In this document: positions 38,427 to 47,132 of the stretch, piece after piece | Numbering within the stretch: the first letter of the stretch is position 1 | How the letters are laid out: each line of letters opens with the position of its first letter | Assembly (NCBI GenBank): GCA_947489585.1 | Contig: CANLEE010000010.1 | Span: 113,044-177,043, forward strand | Direction of reading: 5' to 3' | Length of the DNA stretch: 64,000 bases | Source of the DNA: an uncultured Psychroserpens sp. | GTDB taxonomy: Bacteria > Bacteroidota > Bacteroidia > Flavobacteriales > Flavobacteriaceae | Notes under the pieces: generated by a model | Told to the model about the DNA's origin: nothing | The model's input: the letters and a program-made list of their open reading frames with translations, nothing else | Database searches by the model: none | Translations under genes and position numbers: made by a program

Positions 38427-39047
38427 ATGGAAATCAACGATAGTTATAAAACCATAACCAAACCTTCGCCAGAGGTAATGTTCAAAGATAGAAACAGTAA
38501 GTTTTTTGGATATGCTTTTCCTGTGACCTCGGAAGATGAGGTTAAACTACATATAGAACACCTTAAAAAACAACACCATCAAGCGAGACATTGGTGCTAT
38601 GCTTATCAATTTGGGATGCAAAAAAAAGATCATGTCTTTAGAGCAAACGATGATGGAGAACCAAGTAATAGTGCTGGAATGCCAATTTATGGACAAATAC
38701 AATCCTTTGAAGTCACCAACATACTTATTGTCGTTGTAAGATATTTTGGAGGCACAAAACTTGGTGTTGGAGGATTAATAAATGCTTATCGAACAGGAGC
38801 GCAGCTAGCTCTTGAAGCCTCAAAAATTGAACATAGAACTGTTAATAGCGAATTTTCTATTTCTTTTGATTATAAAAACATGAATAAGGTCATGCGAATT
38901 ATAAAAGAAAAGCACTTAAATGTCATTAATCAAACCTTAGAATTAAGTTGTGAGATTATAATTTCGGTAAGATTAAAAGATGCTGAAGCGGTTTTTGAAA
39001 TTTTCAACACACTTTATGAGATTAACATAAAGAAGTTGAACGATTAA
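38427..39047 (+). CDS. YigZ/IMPACT family protein
   Basis: A 206-residue protein of the UPF0029/IMPACT family: DRNSKFFGYAFPV at the start, the conserved HHQARHWCYAYQFG, FRANDDGEPSNSAGMPIYGQI and the IVVVRYFGGTKLGVGGLINAYRTGA block. The family fold is a ribosomal-S5-like domain and it is linked to translation or proline-rich protein handling; the exact activity is not established. The ATG directly follows the transporter stop. Its 3' end converges on the thioesterase gene, overlapping it by 4 bases. Confidence 0.9.
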   Translation: MEINDSYKTITKPSPEVMFKDRNSKFFGYAFPVTSEDEVKLHIEHLKKQHHQARHWCYAYQFGMQKKDHVFRANDDGEPSNSAGMPIYGQIQSFEVTNILIVVVRYFGGTKLGVGGLINAYRTGAQLALEASKIEHRTVNSEFSISFDYKNMNKVMRIIKEKHLNVINQTLELSCEIIISVRLKDAEAVFEIFNTLYEINIKKLND

Positions 39048-39454
39048 ATTTGCAGTTGGTCTAAAATATAATCTGGACATCTTGTAGGCCGATTCTTATG
39101 AATATCCATAAATACCAAAACAGAATTTCCCGTAGTTAAAACTTCATCATTTTCATTTACAATTTCATAATCGAATTCTATTTTTACTGCTGGTTTTTTT
39201 ACGAGTTTAGTTTTTACTTTAATGAGGTCGTCATAACACGCTGACTTTTTGTAATTTATAGTCAATGAAATTACGGGTAGCATAATGCCTTCCTCTTCCA
39301 TCTTACGGTAGGAAAATCCAATTTTACGCAACCATTCGGTTCGTCCAATTTCAAAATACTGTGCATAATTGCCATGATAGACAACACCCATTTGATCGGT
39401 TTCACCATAACGAACTCTAAATTGTATTTCATCTGATTTGGAAAGGTTTTCCAT
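39044..39454 (-). CDS. Acyl-CoA thioesterase, YbgC/4HBT family
   Basis: A 136-residue hotdog-fold thioesterase. The active-site motif is YGETDQMGVVYHGNYAQYFE (residues about 15-34) with the catalytic Asp, then GRTEWLRKIG. Members hydrolyse short- or medium-chain acyl-CoAs, and YbgC associates with the Tol-Pal envelope system in other bacteria. Next to dnaA here, as often in flavobacteria. Normal length; the start is supported by conservation of FRVRYGETD. Confidence 0.9.
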   Translation of the reverse strand: MENLSKSDEIQFRVRYGETDQMGVVYHGNYAQYFEIGRTEWLRKIGFSYRKMEEEGIMLPVISLTINYKKSACYDDLIKVKTKLVKKPAVKIEFDYEIVNENDEVLTTGNSVLVFMDIHKNRPTRCPDYILDQLQI

Positions 39455-39514
39455 AGTTTTTGATATTTTTTTTGTATTTTCGAACCGATTTAAACATGAG
39501 AAAAAAATTCTAAT

Positions 39515-39538
39515 AAATCAATACATTTTGATTTTTTT
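39515..39538 (+). terminator. Terminator-like hairpin upstream of dnaA, first
   Basis: AAATCAA (39515-39521) pairs with TTGATTT (39528-39534) around a 6-base loop and runs into T residues. It could stop read-through from yigZ on the plus strand before the dnaA promoter. Confidence 0.45.
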
Positions 39539-39555
39539 ATTAAAAAATTTGTTCA

Positions 39556-39563
39556 CATATTTG
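39556..39563 (+). promoter_or_regulatory. Candidate -7 element for dnaA
   Basis: CATATTTG differs from TAnnTTTG by one base and lies about 84 bases before the dnaA ATG, just ahead of the leader hairpin. No well-spaced -33 TTG was found. Confidence 0.3.
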
Positions 39564-39580
39564 TCATGTAAAAATCGACC

Positions 39581-39608
39581 AAGAGAAACTCGAATTTCTC
39601 TTTTTTTT
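39581..39608 (+). terminator. Leader hairpin of dnaA resembling an intrinsic terminator
   Basis: AAGAGAAA (39581-39588) pairs with TTTCTCTT (39595-39602) around the loop CTCGAA and is followed by six more T residues. It lies 38 bases before the dnaA ATG and downstream of the candidate promoter, so it would act as an attenuator or leader structure rather than a normal gene-end terminator. Confidence 0.6.
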
Positions 39609-39646
39609 GCTAACTAACTAACAATACAAAAAATTAAACTTAGAGA

Positions 39647-41074
39647 ATGGATGTAACTGCGCAATCGGTCTGGACGAACTGTCTCTCATTTATAAAAGAC
39701 AACATACAGCCTCAAGCCTATAAAACTTGGTTTGAACCTATAGTAGCAGTTAAGCTTTCCGATAATGCATTAAGCATACAAGTTCCTAGTAAATTTTTCT
39801 ACGAATGGTTAGAAGAACACTACGTGAAAATTTTAAAAGTTGCCCTCACTAAACAATTAGGAGAAACTGCAAAATTGGTATATGTTATCAAAATGGAAAA
39901 CACTTATGGTAACAAACAACCATTTACAGAAAAAATTCCGAGTTCAAATCGTGGTGCTTTAAAATCTCAAGACGTCGATGTTCCATTAAATAATAAAAAC
40001 CCTGAACTTAAAAACCCTTTTGTCATTCCTGGTATTAGAAATGTAAAAATCGAATCTCAACTTAATCCTAATTATAGTTTTGAAAATTTCTTAGAAGGGG
40101 ACTCTAATCGCTTAGCTAGAAATGCTGGCTTAGCAGTAGCTAATAAACCAGGAGGCACATCTTTCAACCCCTTGTTGATTTTTGGAGGTGTTGGTTTAGG
40201 AAAAACACATTTAGCACATGCTATTGGTGTTGATATTAAAGATAAATATCCAGAAAAAACAGTTTTATATATTTCTGCAGAAAAGTTTACACAGCAGTAT
40301 ATTGATTCAGTAAAGAAAAATAATAGAAATGATTTTATTCACTTCTATCAAATCATTGATGTATTAATTATTGATGATGTACAATTCTTATCTGGAAAAT
40401 CAGGTACACAAGATGTATTCTTCCATATATTTAATCATTTACATCAAAATGGAAAACAAGTCATTTTAACTAGTGACAAAGCTCCTGTTGATATGCAAGA
40501 TATCGAACAACGTTTATTATCACGTTTTAAATGGGGACTTTCTGCTGAACTACAAAGCCCTGACTTTGAAACCAGAGTCTCTATCTTAAAGAATAAACTT
40601 TACCGTGATGGTGTTGAAATGCCAGATGAAATTGTTGAGTATGTTGCTAAACATATCAAAACTAACGTTCGTGAATTAGAAGGTGCTATTATTTCTTTAA
40701 TTGCACAATCATCTTTCAACAAAAAAGAAATTACCGTAAACCTTGCTAAGGAAATTGTTGAGAAATTTGTTAAAAACACAAAACGCGAAGTATCTATCGA
40801 CTACATCCAAAAAGTCGTTTCAGATTATTTCCAAATGGATGTGAGTACTCTTCAATCTAAAACAAGAAAACGTCATATCGTTCAAGCGAGACAATTAGCA
40901 ATGTTCTTTGCAAAAAAATACACTAAAGCATCTCTAGCTAGTATCGGTTCTCAAATTGGAAAACGAGATCATGCTACTGTACTTCATGCTTGCAAGACTG
41001 TTGATAATCTGTCCTCTACTGATAAGCAGTTTAGAAAATACGTAGAAGATCTCTCTAAAAAATTATCTCTTTAA
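39647..41074 (+). CDS. dnaA: Chromosomal replication initiator protein DnaA
   Basis: DnaA opens the origin and starts replication. The 475-residue protein has domain I (about 1-90, SVWTNCLSFIKDNI, YKTWFEPI), a variable linker, the AAA+ domain (about 145-350) with Walker A GGVGLGKT at 180-187 and Walker B LIIDDVQFL, the Arg finger region RLLSRFKWG, and the C-terminal helix-turn-helix with signature GKRDHATVLHACKTV. I see no cluster of TTATCCACA-type boxes next to the gene in the 192 bases upstream, so the origin is not placed here. A terminator-like hairpin precedes the gene. Confidence 0.97.
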   Translation: MDVTAQSVWTNCLSFIKDNIQPQAYKTWFEPIVAVKLSDNALSIQVPSKFFYEWLEEHYVKILKVALTKQLGETAKLVYVIKMENTYGNKQPFTEKIPSSNRGALKSQDVDVPLNNKNPELKNPFVIPGIRNVKIESQLNPNYSFENFLEGDSNRLARNAGLAVANKPGGTSFNPLLIFGGVGLGKTHLAHAIGVDIKDKYPEKTVLYISAEKFTQQYIDSVKKNNRNDFIHFYQIIDVLIIDDVQFLSGKSGTQDVFFHIFNHLHQNGKQVILTSDKAPVDMQDIEQRLLSRFKWGLSAELQSPDFETRVSILKNKLYRDGVEMPDEIVEYVAKHIKTNVRELEGAIISLIAQSSFNKKEITVNLAKEIVEKFVKNTKREVSIDYIQKVVSDYFQMDVSTLQSKTRKRHIVQARQLAMFFAKKYTKASLASIGSQIGKRDHATVLHACKTVDNLSSTDKQFRKYVEDLSKKLSL

Positions 41075-41090
41075 TAAAACATAAAGAATC

Positions 41091-41555
41091 ATGACAAGTA
41101 TCCTAATGGTATGTTTAGGTAATATTTGTCGTTCTCCATTAGCACACGGCATTTTAGAATCTAAACTACCTTCTCATCAATTTTATGTAGACTCAGCTGG
41201 AACTGCCAACTATCATGTTGGTGATGCACCAGATCATCGCTCTATCTCTGTAGCTAAATCTCACGGTATAGATATTTCTGCACAACGCGGAAGGCAGTTT
41301 CAAATTTTAGATTTTGATCGCTTTGATTACATCTACGTTATGGATCAATCTAACTTTGAAAATGTAGTTAAACTTGCTAGAAACACAGATGATATAGCAA
41401 AGGTCAAACTTATTTTAGAGGTAGATGATAGTATTAATGACAAACGAGTTCCAGATCCATACTATGGAGATCTTTCAGATTTTGAACATGTGTTTTCGCT
41501 TCTAAACAACACTTGTTCTATACTATCAACAACGCTTATAGACAAGACTCTATAA
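41091..41555 (+). CDS. Low-molecular-weight protein-tyrosine-phosphatase
   Basis: A 154-residue phosphatase. The P-loop is CLGNICRSP with nucleophile Cys8 and Arg14; the general-acid loop is VPDPYYG near residues 122-128. Substrates are protein phosphotyrosines or, in some bacteria, small phosphates or arginine phosphate. It lies 16 bases after dnaA in the same direction, so the two may be cotranscribed; a functional tie to replication is unproven. Confidence 0.92.
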   Translation: MTSILMVCLGNICRSPLAHGILESKLPSHQFYVDSAGTANYHVGDAPDHRSISVAKSHGIDISAQRGRQFQILDFDRFDYIYVMDQSNFENVVKLARNTDDIAKVKLILEVDDSINDKRVPDPYYGDLSDFEHVFSLLNNTCSILSTTLIDKTL

Positions 41556-41622
41556 TCACATTCTAAATTTCACTCCTATTTTTTTTCGTATTTTGTAAAA
41601 AAAATCCTTAAAATCTAGAAAA

Positions 41623-43038
41623 ATGAAAAAAGTTACACTTTTCCTAGCCTGCCTACTAATGTCTATTGGTTATAGCCAAGATATTACCCTAGAACTTTAT
41701 GCAACAGGTTTAACAAGCCCAGTAAACATTAAACATGCTGGAGATGACCGACTATTTGTAGTGGAAAGAGATGGAATTATAAAAATCGTAAATGCAGATG
41801 GAACGGTAAACACAGCTCCCTTTTTAGACATTGATGCTCGCGTTACAGATCTTGGAGGCGAACAAGGCCTATTAGCCATGGCATTTCACCCAGATTATGC
41901 AACTAATGGTTTCTTTTATGTAAACTATGTCGATAATAGTGAAAACACAATAATCTCCCGTTTTACAAGAAGTTCTTTAAATACAGCAGATGCTAGTTCT
42001 GAAGTCGTATTATTAAACATTACACAACCTTTCCCTAATCACAATGGAGGTGATATGCATTTTGGACCAAACGACGGTTATTTATATATCTCAACTGGTG
42101 ATGGTGGTTCTGGAGGTGATCCTGGAAATAGAGCTCAAAATCAAACCTCATTTTTAGGAAAGATGCTCCGGTTAGACGTAGATGTCACTCAAGCGCAAAT
42201 TGATGCTGGTACGACATACCTCATCCCATCTGACAACCCCTTTGTAAGTGACTCAGCTGTTTTAGATGAAATTTGGGCTAACGGACTAAGAAATCCTTTT
42301 AAGTTTTCATTTGACAGTTCAAATGGTGATCTATGGATTGCCGATGTTGGTCAAAGTAGTAGAGAAGAAATTAGTAGAGTACCTGGAACGAGTACTGGTG
42401 GCGAAAACTATGGGTGGAAATGCTTTGAAGGCACCTCAACCTTTAGCACTATAACTGGATGCAGTACCATAACACATACACCTCCAGTTGTTGAGTATAA
42501 CTATGGAGGCTCTCCCTTTAGATGTGCTATAACTGGTGGATATCGTTATAGAGGCACAATGCAAACCGGATTACAAGGGCTATACTTTTTTGCTGATTTT
42601 TGTAGTGACGAAATAGGATATGTTGAAGAAACTAGCACAAACAATTTCAGCTTAACGTTTATTGACACCTTTTCACCTGGTGGTTTTTCTGCTTTTGGAG
42701 AAGATGTTAATGATGAATTATTTGTTTGTGGTTTGTTCAATGGAGCCATCTATAGAATAGTTGATGCTAATTTAAGTGTTGCTGAATCCTCTATTAGCAA
42801 TATAAAAATGTTTCCAAACCCTGCAAAAAATAGCCTCACCTTTGATTTGCTTGAGACATCAAATCAAATTAATACAATAAATATACATGACGTTCAAGGT
42901 AAACTAGTGCAATCTTACTCTAATTTTGAAGAGCAATTAATTACAGTATCTACAGAAGCATTAACAAGTGGTGTTTACATTGTAGAGATCTTAAATACTA
43001 GAGGAAATAAAAGTATTCGTAAACTCATTGTTGAATAA
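41623..43038 (+). CDS. Secreted PQQ-dependent sugar dehydrogenase-like protein with type IX sorting domain
   Basis: A 471-residue exported protein: signal peptide (about 1-18, GYSQ), a glucose/sorbosone dehydrogenase six-bladed propeller (about 22-385) with the family blocks FVVERDGIIKIV, GGEQGLLAMAFHPDY, FPNHNGGDMHFGPNDGYLYISTGDGG and NPFKFSFD, and a type A sorting domain (about 395-471, KMFPNPAKNSLTF, GVYIVEILNTRG). The His and loop residues that bind PQQ in soluble glucose dehydrogenase appear to have counterparts, but substrate and cofactor use are not shown. It should be released or anchored at the cell surface. Confidence 0.87.
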   Translation: MKKVTLFLACLLMSIGYSQDITLELYATGLTSPVNIKHAGDDRLFVVERDGIIKIVNADGTVNTAPFLDIDARVTDLGGEQGLLAMAFHPDYATNGFFYVNYVDNSENTIISRFTRSSLNTADASSEVVLLNITQPFPNHNGGDMHFGPNDGYLYISTGDGGSGGDPGNRAQNQTSFLGKMLRLDVDVTQAQIDAGTTYLIPSDNPFVSDSAVLDEIWANGLRNPFKFSFDSSNGDLWIADVGQSSREEISRVPGTSTGGENYGWKCFEGTSTFSTITGCSTITHTPPVVEYNYGGSPFRCAITGGYRYRGTMQTGLQGLYFFADFCSDEIGYVEETSTNNFSLTFIDTFSPGGFSAFGEDVNDELFVCGLFNGAIYRIVDANLSVAESSISNIKMFPNPAKNSLTFDLLETSNQINTINIHDVQGKLVQSYSNFEEQLITVSTEALTSGVYIVEILNTRGNKSIRKLIVE

Positions 43039-43041
43039 GCT

Positions 43042-43758
43042 ATGAATCCTAACTTCGGAAAGCTATATCTCATACCAACACGTCTTGGAGACAACCCTCC
43101 TTTAGAGGTTTTACCAATTTCAGTAAAAAAAATTATTGAAATGGTAGATGATTATATCGTTGAAAATGAAAAAACTGCAAGACGATTTATTAAAAAAGTA
43201 GATTCTAGAAAACAGCAATCTACATTGAATTTCAAGATATTAAATAAATACACACAACCCGAAGAGATTCAACATTTTATTGACGATTGCAAAAATGGAA
43301 AACCAATGGGATTACTCTCAGAGGCTGGTTGTCCTGGTATTGCTGATCCAGGAGCAGATATTGTCAAACTTGCACATGAAAATAACATACAGGTTGTACC
43401 ATTAGTCGGACCATCATCAATTGTTTTGGCCTTGATGAGCTCTGGTATGAATGGTCAAAGCTTTGCTTTTAATGGCTATATCCCAATTGATAAAGCCGAA
43501 CGAAAAGCAACATTAAAACGCTTAGAACGGCTTTCTTATGAGCAAAATCAAACACAGTTATTTATTGAAACGCCATATCGTAATAATAAAATATTAGAAG
43601 ATATTTGTTCAGTATTACATCAAAATACTAGAGTATGTGTAGCTTGTGATATTACCTTACCAACAGAGTTTATTAGAACCATGACTGTAAATGAATGGAA
43701 ACACGCTAAAGTGGATTTACACAAACGCCCTGCAATTTTTATCATTCATAAGGATTAA
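43042..43758 (+). CDS. RsmI-like SAM-dependent methyltransferase, divergent subfamily
   Basis: A 238-residue tetrapyrrole-methylase-fold protein related to the 16S rRNA methyltransferase RsmI. The region SEAGCPGIADPGADIV matches the RsmI block SDAGTPxxSDPG, and PLVGPSSIVLALMSSG and NGYIP also fit. However, the N-terminal SAM motif reads PTRLGDNPPLEVLP instead of PTPIGNLxDI. This suggests a separate subfamily with an altered substrate, so an rRNA target is not certain. It starts 3 bases after the sugar dehydrogenase stop and ends at a long bidirectional terminator. Confidence 0.8.
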   Translation: MNPNFGKLYLIPTRLGDNPPLEVLPISVKKIIEMVDDYIVENEKTARRFIKKVDSRKQQSTLNFKILNKYTQPEEIQHFIDDCKNGKPMGLLSEAGCPGIADPGADIVKLAHENNIQVVPLVGPSSIVLALMSSGMNGQSFAFNGYIPIDKAERKATLKRLERLSYEQNQTQLFIETPYRNNKILEDICSVLHQNTRVCVACDITLPTEFIRTMTVNEWKHAKVDLHKRPAIFIIHKD

Positions 43759-43786
43759 TCAATTGCTTAAACATTACACTGAGTAC

Positions 43787-43826
43787 AAAAGAAAGGCTAA
43801 TCATTTGAATGATTAGCCTTTCTTTT
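43787..43826. terminator. Long bidirectional terminator
   Basis: A perfect 19-bp stem with a 2-base nominal loop (43787-43805 and 43808-43826), core GGCTAATCATT, flanked by A on the left and T on the right. It serves the convergent methyltransferase and lysozyme-like genes. Confidence 0.92.
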
Positions 43827-43843
43827 GCATTTATAATATGTAT

Positions 43844-44533
43844 CTACAATGTCGCTTTAGCCTTTTTATCAGCCTCAATAAACGATGTGTCGTATCCTGA
43901 GAACTTCTTCATATAGTATCTTACTGAAGACCCGTAGGCATCAGATACATTCTTACTTCCGTAACTTCTTAAAAATTTCTTGACACTCCCTGGGCCTGCT
44001 AAATGCGCAGCTGCCAAAATACCTGATTCAGTAACTTCAACACCATTAATTTTTTGACCTTCAAAACGTTTAATATCTTTACGTAAAATCCATTTGTTAC
44101 GCTCTGCATTCGCTAAAAATGCTTTTTCTTGCAATTCTGGATTATATAAGAACTTTGTTGGATTATGAATACCAATCATTTTAAGTGTTTCTGCTCCAAA
44201 TTGATACTTTCCTAAGTATCCTAAAGTATTAACCGTAAAATAGTTTCCTCTCGATTCTTTAAACGCTAACGCTTCTTTAAACCCATTATACGATTTTCCT
44301 AAATACGGAAAATAGGTATGTCTGGTATGAAACGGATTAGACAATTCAATACTTGAATACTCATTAGAGGCTTCTTCGTTAAATGCTAATTTTTTGGATA
44401 TGGTGTAATCAAGCTCTAAACCTTCTGTAGAATAATCGTCATAATTTAACGATGCATCTGGTTTAAGTGCCATATAAAGTGTGACACAAATAGCTAATGG
44501 AACAACAAAATAATTACCTATCTTTTTAATCAT
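43844..44533 (-). CDS. Lysozyme-like (transglycosylase-fold) exported protein
   Basis: About 229 residues from the ATG at 44533; an upstream ATG at 44572 adds residues that precede the signal anchor. There is an N-terminal hydrophobic helix (about 6-24), then a linker, then a lysozyme-like domain: EALAFKESRGNYFTVN carries the likely catalytic Glu, followed by GYLGKYQFGAETLKMIG and ILAAAHLAGPGSVKKFL, which resemble the substrate cleft of lytic transglycosylases. A peptidoglycan-cleaving role in the periplasm is likely but unproven. Monocistronic; it ends at the long terminator. Confidence 0.75.
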   Translation of the reverse strand: MIKKIGNYFVVPLAICVTLYMALKPDASLNYDDYSTEGLELDYTISKKLAFNEEASNEYSSIELSNPFHTRHTYFPYLGKSYNGFKEALAFKESRGNYFTVNTLGYLGKYQFGAETLKMIGIHNPTKFLYNPELQEKAFLANAERNKWILRKDIKRFEGQKINGVEVTESGILAAAHLAGPGSVKKFLRSYGSKNVSDAYGSSVRYYMKKFSGYDTSFIEADKKAKATL

Positions 44534-44641
44534 AATAGTTAATTTTAGTAAGCCAAAAATTCCCTTTTGCATGACTTACAAATTGCGGCTGCAAATATAC
44601 GCTTTTTTCTATATATCTGAAAATAAGCTGTTAAAGTGTTG

Positions 44642-45562
44642 TTAAAAGTAGATATAGTGGAGCTTTATGCCATTTTTTCCGTCGTACGAAAACGTTGGAG
44701 CTGGCACTTTTATAACATTAAAAACGTCAAAAATAGTTCTCAACACTCTAGAATTTGTCTTTATTCTAGACAAATCTACATCCAAACTGAGGTAAAATTG
44801 ACGCCTGCGATTTTGAGTTATGAATAAATTATCAACAGCTTCATTTTTTCCAGTGAGCATTCCTTCTGCACCATAGCCAAATGCGACATTTATCCACTTA
44901 GGAATTTTGCTCTTTTTAAAGAACGAATGCACATTAGCACTTAGCCAATATGTTTGACCATTGTAATCTTTTAATAATTCCTCTAAAAAACCATCACCTA
45001 ATTTATCTGGACGCAAACTGGCGTATCGTGTTTGATGAAATGAATACTTCATAATGATACGTTGATCATCCCAAAGCAATTCTTGTCCGATGTATAAGCC
45101 TGTACCTAATCCATTAGCTGCCATGTCTGACCATGAAAAACCCCATTCATCTGAGTAACCATCAAATAGTTCAACAGCTGTTAAGAATCCAAATCCTAAA
45201 GTAGCTCCATAAATAAGTTGATCTTGTTTACTAACGCCAGCCCAATCGAGGGTATTAGCACCTACTCTTCCTAGCTGATATGCAGAAAACACATGTCCTA
45301 GTTTGTCCATTTGCAACCATTCATCAGTATCATTAATAGTTTTGAACTTAGATCTAGGAAAATCGGCATACCATAATTGATCTAAGCCAATTAATGTAAG
45401 TGTACCTATTGAAGCTTCGCTAATAATAACTGCATTTCTTCGTGCTACATTTAGAGTATCACTAGGTTTCAAAAAAGAGGTTGTTTGAGATTGTGAAAAC
45501 GAGAGTGTCACTACAAAAAATACAATGCATGTAGTGATGTTATTGAGAGATCTAAATTTCAC
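44642..45562 (-). CDS. DUF2279 family exported protein
   Basis: A 306-residue protein with a signal peptide (about 1-23, TLSFSQ). The DUF2279 core includes DEWLQMDKLGHVFSAYQLGR, ELFDGYSDEWGFSWSDMAANGLGTG and the segment DQRIIMKYSFH. Related to the YfiM lipoprotein group of Proteobacteria; function unknown, probably envelope-associated. It starts 2 bases after mltG and belongs to the dapF-GNAT-mltG-DUF2279 operon, a peptidoglycan-centred set. Confidence 0.85.
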   Translation of the reverse strand: MKFRSLNNITTCIVFFVVTLSFSQSQTTSFLKPSDTLNVARRNAVIISEASIGTLTLIGLDQLWYADFPRSKFKTINDTDEWLQMDKLGHVFSAYQLGRVGANTLDWAGVSKQDQLIYGATLGFGFLTAVELFDGYSDEWGFSWSDMAANGLGTGLYIGQELLWDDQRIIMKYSFHQTRYASLRPDKLGDGFLEELLKDYNGQTYWLSANVHSFFKKSKIPKWINVAFGYGAEGMLTGKNEAVDNLFITQNRRRQFYLSLDVDLSRIKTNSRVLRTIFDVFNVIKVPAPTFSYDGKNGIKLHYIYF

Positions 45563-45564
45563 CG

Positions 45565-46608
45565 TTATCTATTAATTCCTTTTTGGTTAATCCAACGAAT
45601 ATATTCTTGCTTATTCCTATTATGCTGCGCTAAAGTTTTTGCAAATTTATGGTAACCAAAATTTTCAACATTAACTACAAAATAATAGTAGTCATGTTTT
45701 TCAGAGTTTAATACTGCATTGATAGAAGATATATCTGGCATAGCAATTAACCCTGGAGGTAATCCAGAATATTTATAAGTATTGTATGGCGAATCTATTT
45801 CTAGATCTTTATAAAGTACACGTTTAATAATTTGATTAAAATCACCAGATTTATTTCTTATTGCAAAAATAACGGTAGGATCTGCTTGTAAAGGCATACC
45901 AACCTTTAGTCTATTTAAATATACGCCTGCAACTCTTGGTCTTTCATCAACTTTAGCAGTTTCTTTTTGGACTATTGAAGCCAAAGCTATGACCTCATCT
46001 CTGCTTAAGCCAATTGCTTTCGCTCTAGCATTTCTGTTATCATTCCAAAACCGATTGTATTCTTTAAGCATCCGATTTCTAAAATCTTCTGCAGAGGTAT
46101 TCCAGAAAAATTCATAACTATTTGGAATATACATACCAAGTGCTGTTGCTTTTGAAAACCCACTATTGCTAAAAAAAGTTTCATCTGTCATTGCAGCTAA
46201 TAAAGCTGTACTATCGGCTTCAATTTGAGTACTAATTCGACCTGCAAGTTTTGCTATAGTTTCCTGATTATTAAATGATAACTTTATAGGTATGTTATTA
46301 CTCCTGATAGAATTAATAATATCATTGTTACTCATTCCTTTTTTGATTACAAATCGACCAGGTATTAAGTATTTTGTATATTTTTTTCTAGCAGCAAGTG
46401 CATCAAACGCATCGATATCTTCTAAAAGTGGCTCTAACTGCGCTCTAACCTCACTATAACTAGCATCTGTTGCGACATAAATGTAGGCTTCGTCATTATC
46501 AAAATTTGTGTTTGGTGACATCATTGCATCATAAATAAAATATGCAAAAATTGCAGCACCAATTAAACCAATTAGAGCAATTGCCCAAAGTATCTTTTTA
46601 ATGTACAT
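45565..46608 (-). CDS. mltG: Endolytic transglycosylase MltG
   Basis: MltG cuts growing glycan strands in the periplasm and limits their length. The 347-residue protein has one N-terminal membrane helix (about 5-28), a LysM-like region, and the YceG catalytic domain with Glu216 in SIVQKETAKVDERP, AGVYLNRLKVGMPLQADPTV and YNTYKYSGLPPGLI. Normal length for the family. It overlaps the acetyltransferase upstream by one base, so translation is coupled within the dapF operon. Confidence 0.93.
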   Translation of the reverse strand: MYIKKILWAIALIGLIGAAIFAYFIYDAMMSPNTNFDNDEAYIYVATDASYSEVRAQLEPLLEDIDAFDALAARKKYTKYLIPGRFVIKKGMSNNDIINSIRSNNIPIKLSFNNQETIAKLAGRISTQIEADSTALLAAMTDETFFSNSGFSKATALGMYIPNSYEFFWNTSAEDFRNRMLKEYNRFWNDNRNARAKAIGLSRDEVIALASIVQKETAKVDERPRVAGVYLNRLKVGMPLQADPTVIFAIRNKSGDFNQIIKRVLYKDLEIDSPYNTYKYSGLPPGLIAMPDISSINAVLNSEKHDYYYFVVNVENFGYHKFAKTLAQHNRNKQEYIRWINQKGINR

Positions 46609-47132
46609 TATTTAAATAATATTTGTAATAGATATTCATTTTTATAGGAACCCTCAATATAATTCCAGTCTTTTTTTAATCCGATAATTTCAAACCCATG
46701 GTTTTTAAACAATTTTTGGCTCATGATATTGTCTTCGGAAATATTACAATACAATTGATGCATGTCTAAATTCAATTTACAATAATTCATAAGCAACTCT
46801 AAAGCTTCTTTTCCATGACCTTTTTGCCTGTTAGCAGAATCTTTAATTAAAATCCCAACACCAGCTCTTCGATTCTTAAAATCGAAATCAAACAAATCAA
46901 TCATTCCAAGAGCCACATTATCATAATTACAAATGACTAATCGTAATTGCTTTACTTCAAAAATATCTTTATGCGCTTGTTCGAGGTATTGTTTTATTAA
47001 AAACTTAGAATATGGTGTTATGGTATTGCTTATTTCCCAAATATCCTGATTATTTTCAATCTCGTGAATAAACTCAAGGTCCTCAGGCTCTAAAGCTCTT
47101 AAATAGGTATGTTCTCCTTTAAGTGTTTCCAT
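46608..47132 (-). CDS. GNAT family N-acetyltransferase (RimJ/RimL type)
   Basis: A 174-residue acetyltransferase of the RimJ/RimL type: YLRALEPEDLEFIHEIENN at the start, GVGILIKDSANRQKGHGKEALELL with the acetyl-CoA loop (RQKGHGKE), and the C-terminal LYCNISEDNIMSQKLFKNHGFEIIG. It sits between dapF and mltG, overlapping each by one base, which hints at an envelope-related substrate, though this is only positional. Confidence 0.85.
   Translation of the reverse strand: METLKGEHTYLRALEPEDLEFIHEIENNQDIWEISNTITPYSKFLIKQYLEQAHKDIFEVKQLRLVICNYDNVALGMIDLFDFDFKNRRAGVGILIKDSANRQKGHGKEALELLMNYCKLNLDMHQLYCNISEDNIMSQKLFKNHGFEIIGLKKDWNYIEGSYKNEYLLQILFK

Noticed and set aside
39455..39646. Replication origin next to dnaA
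   Set aside because: No cluster of DnaA boxes is visible; only TTGTTCACA (about 39549) loosely resembles one. The origin may be elsewhere.
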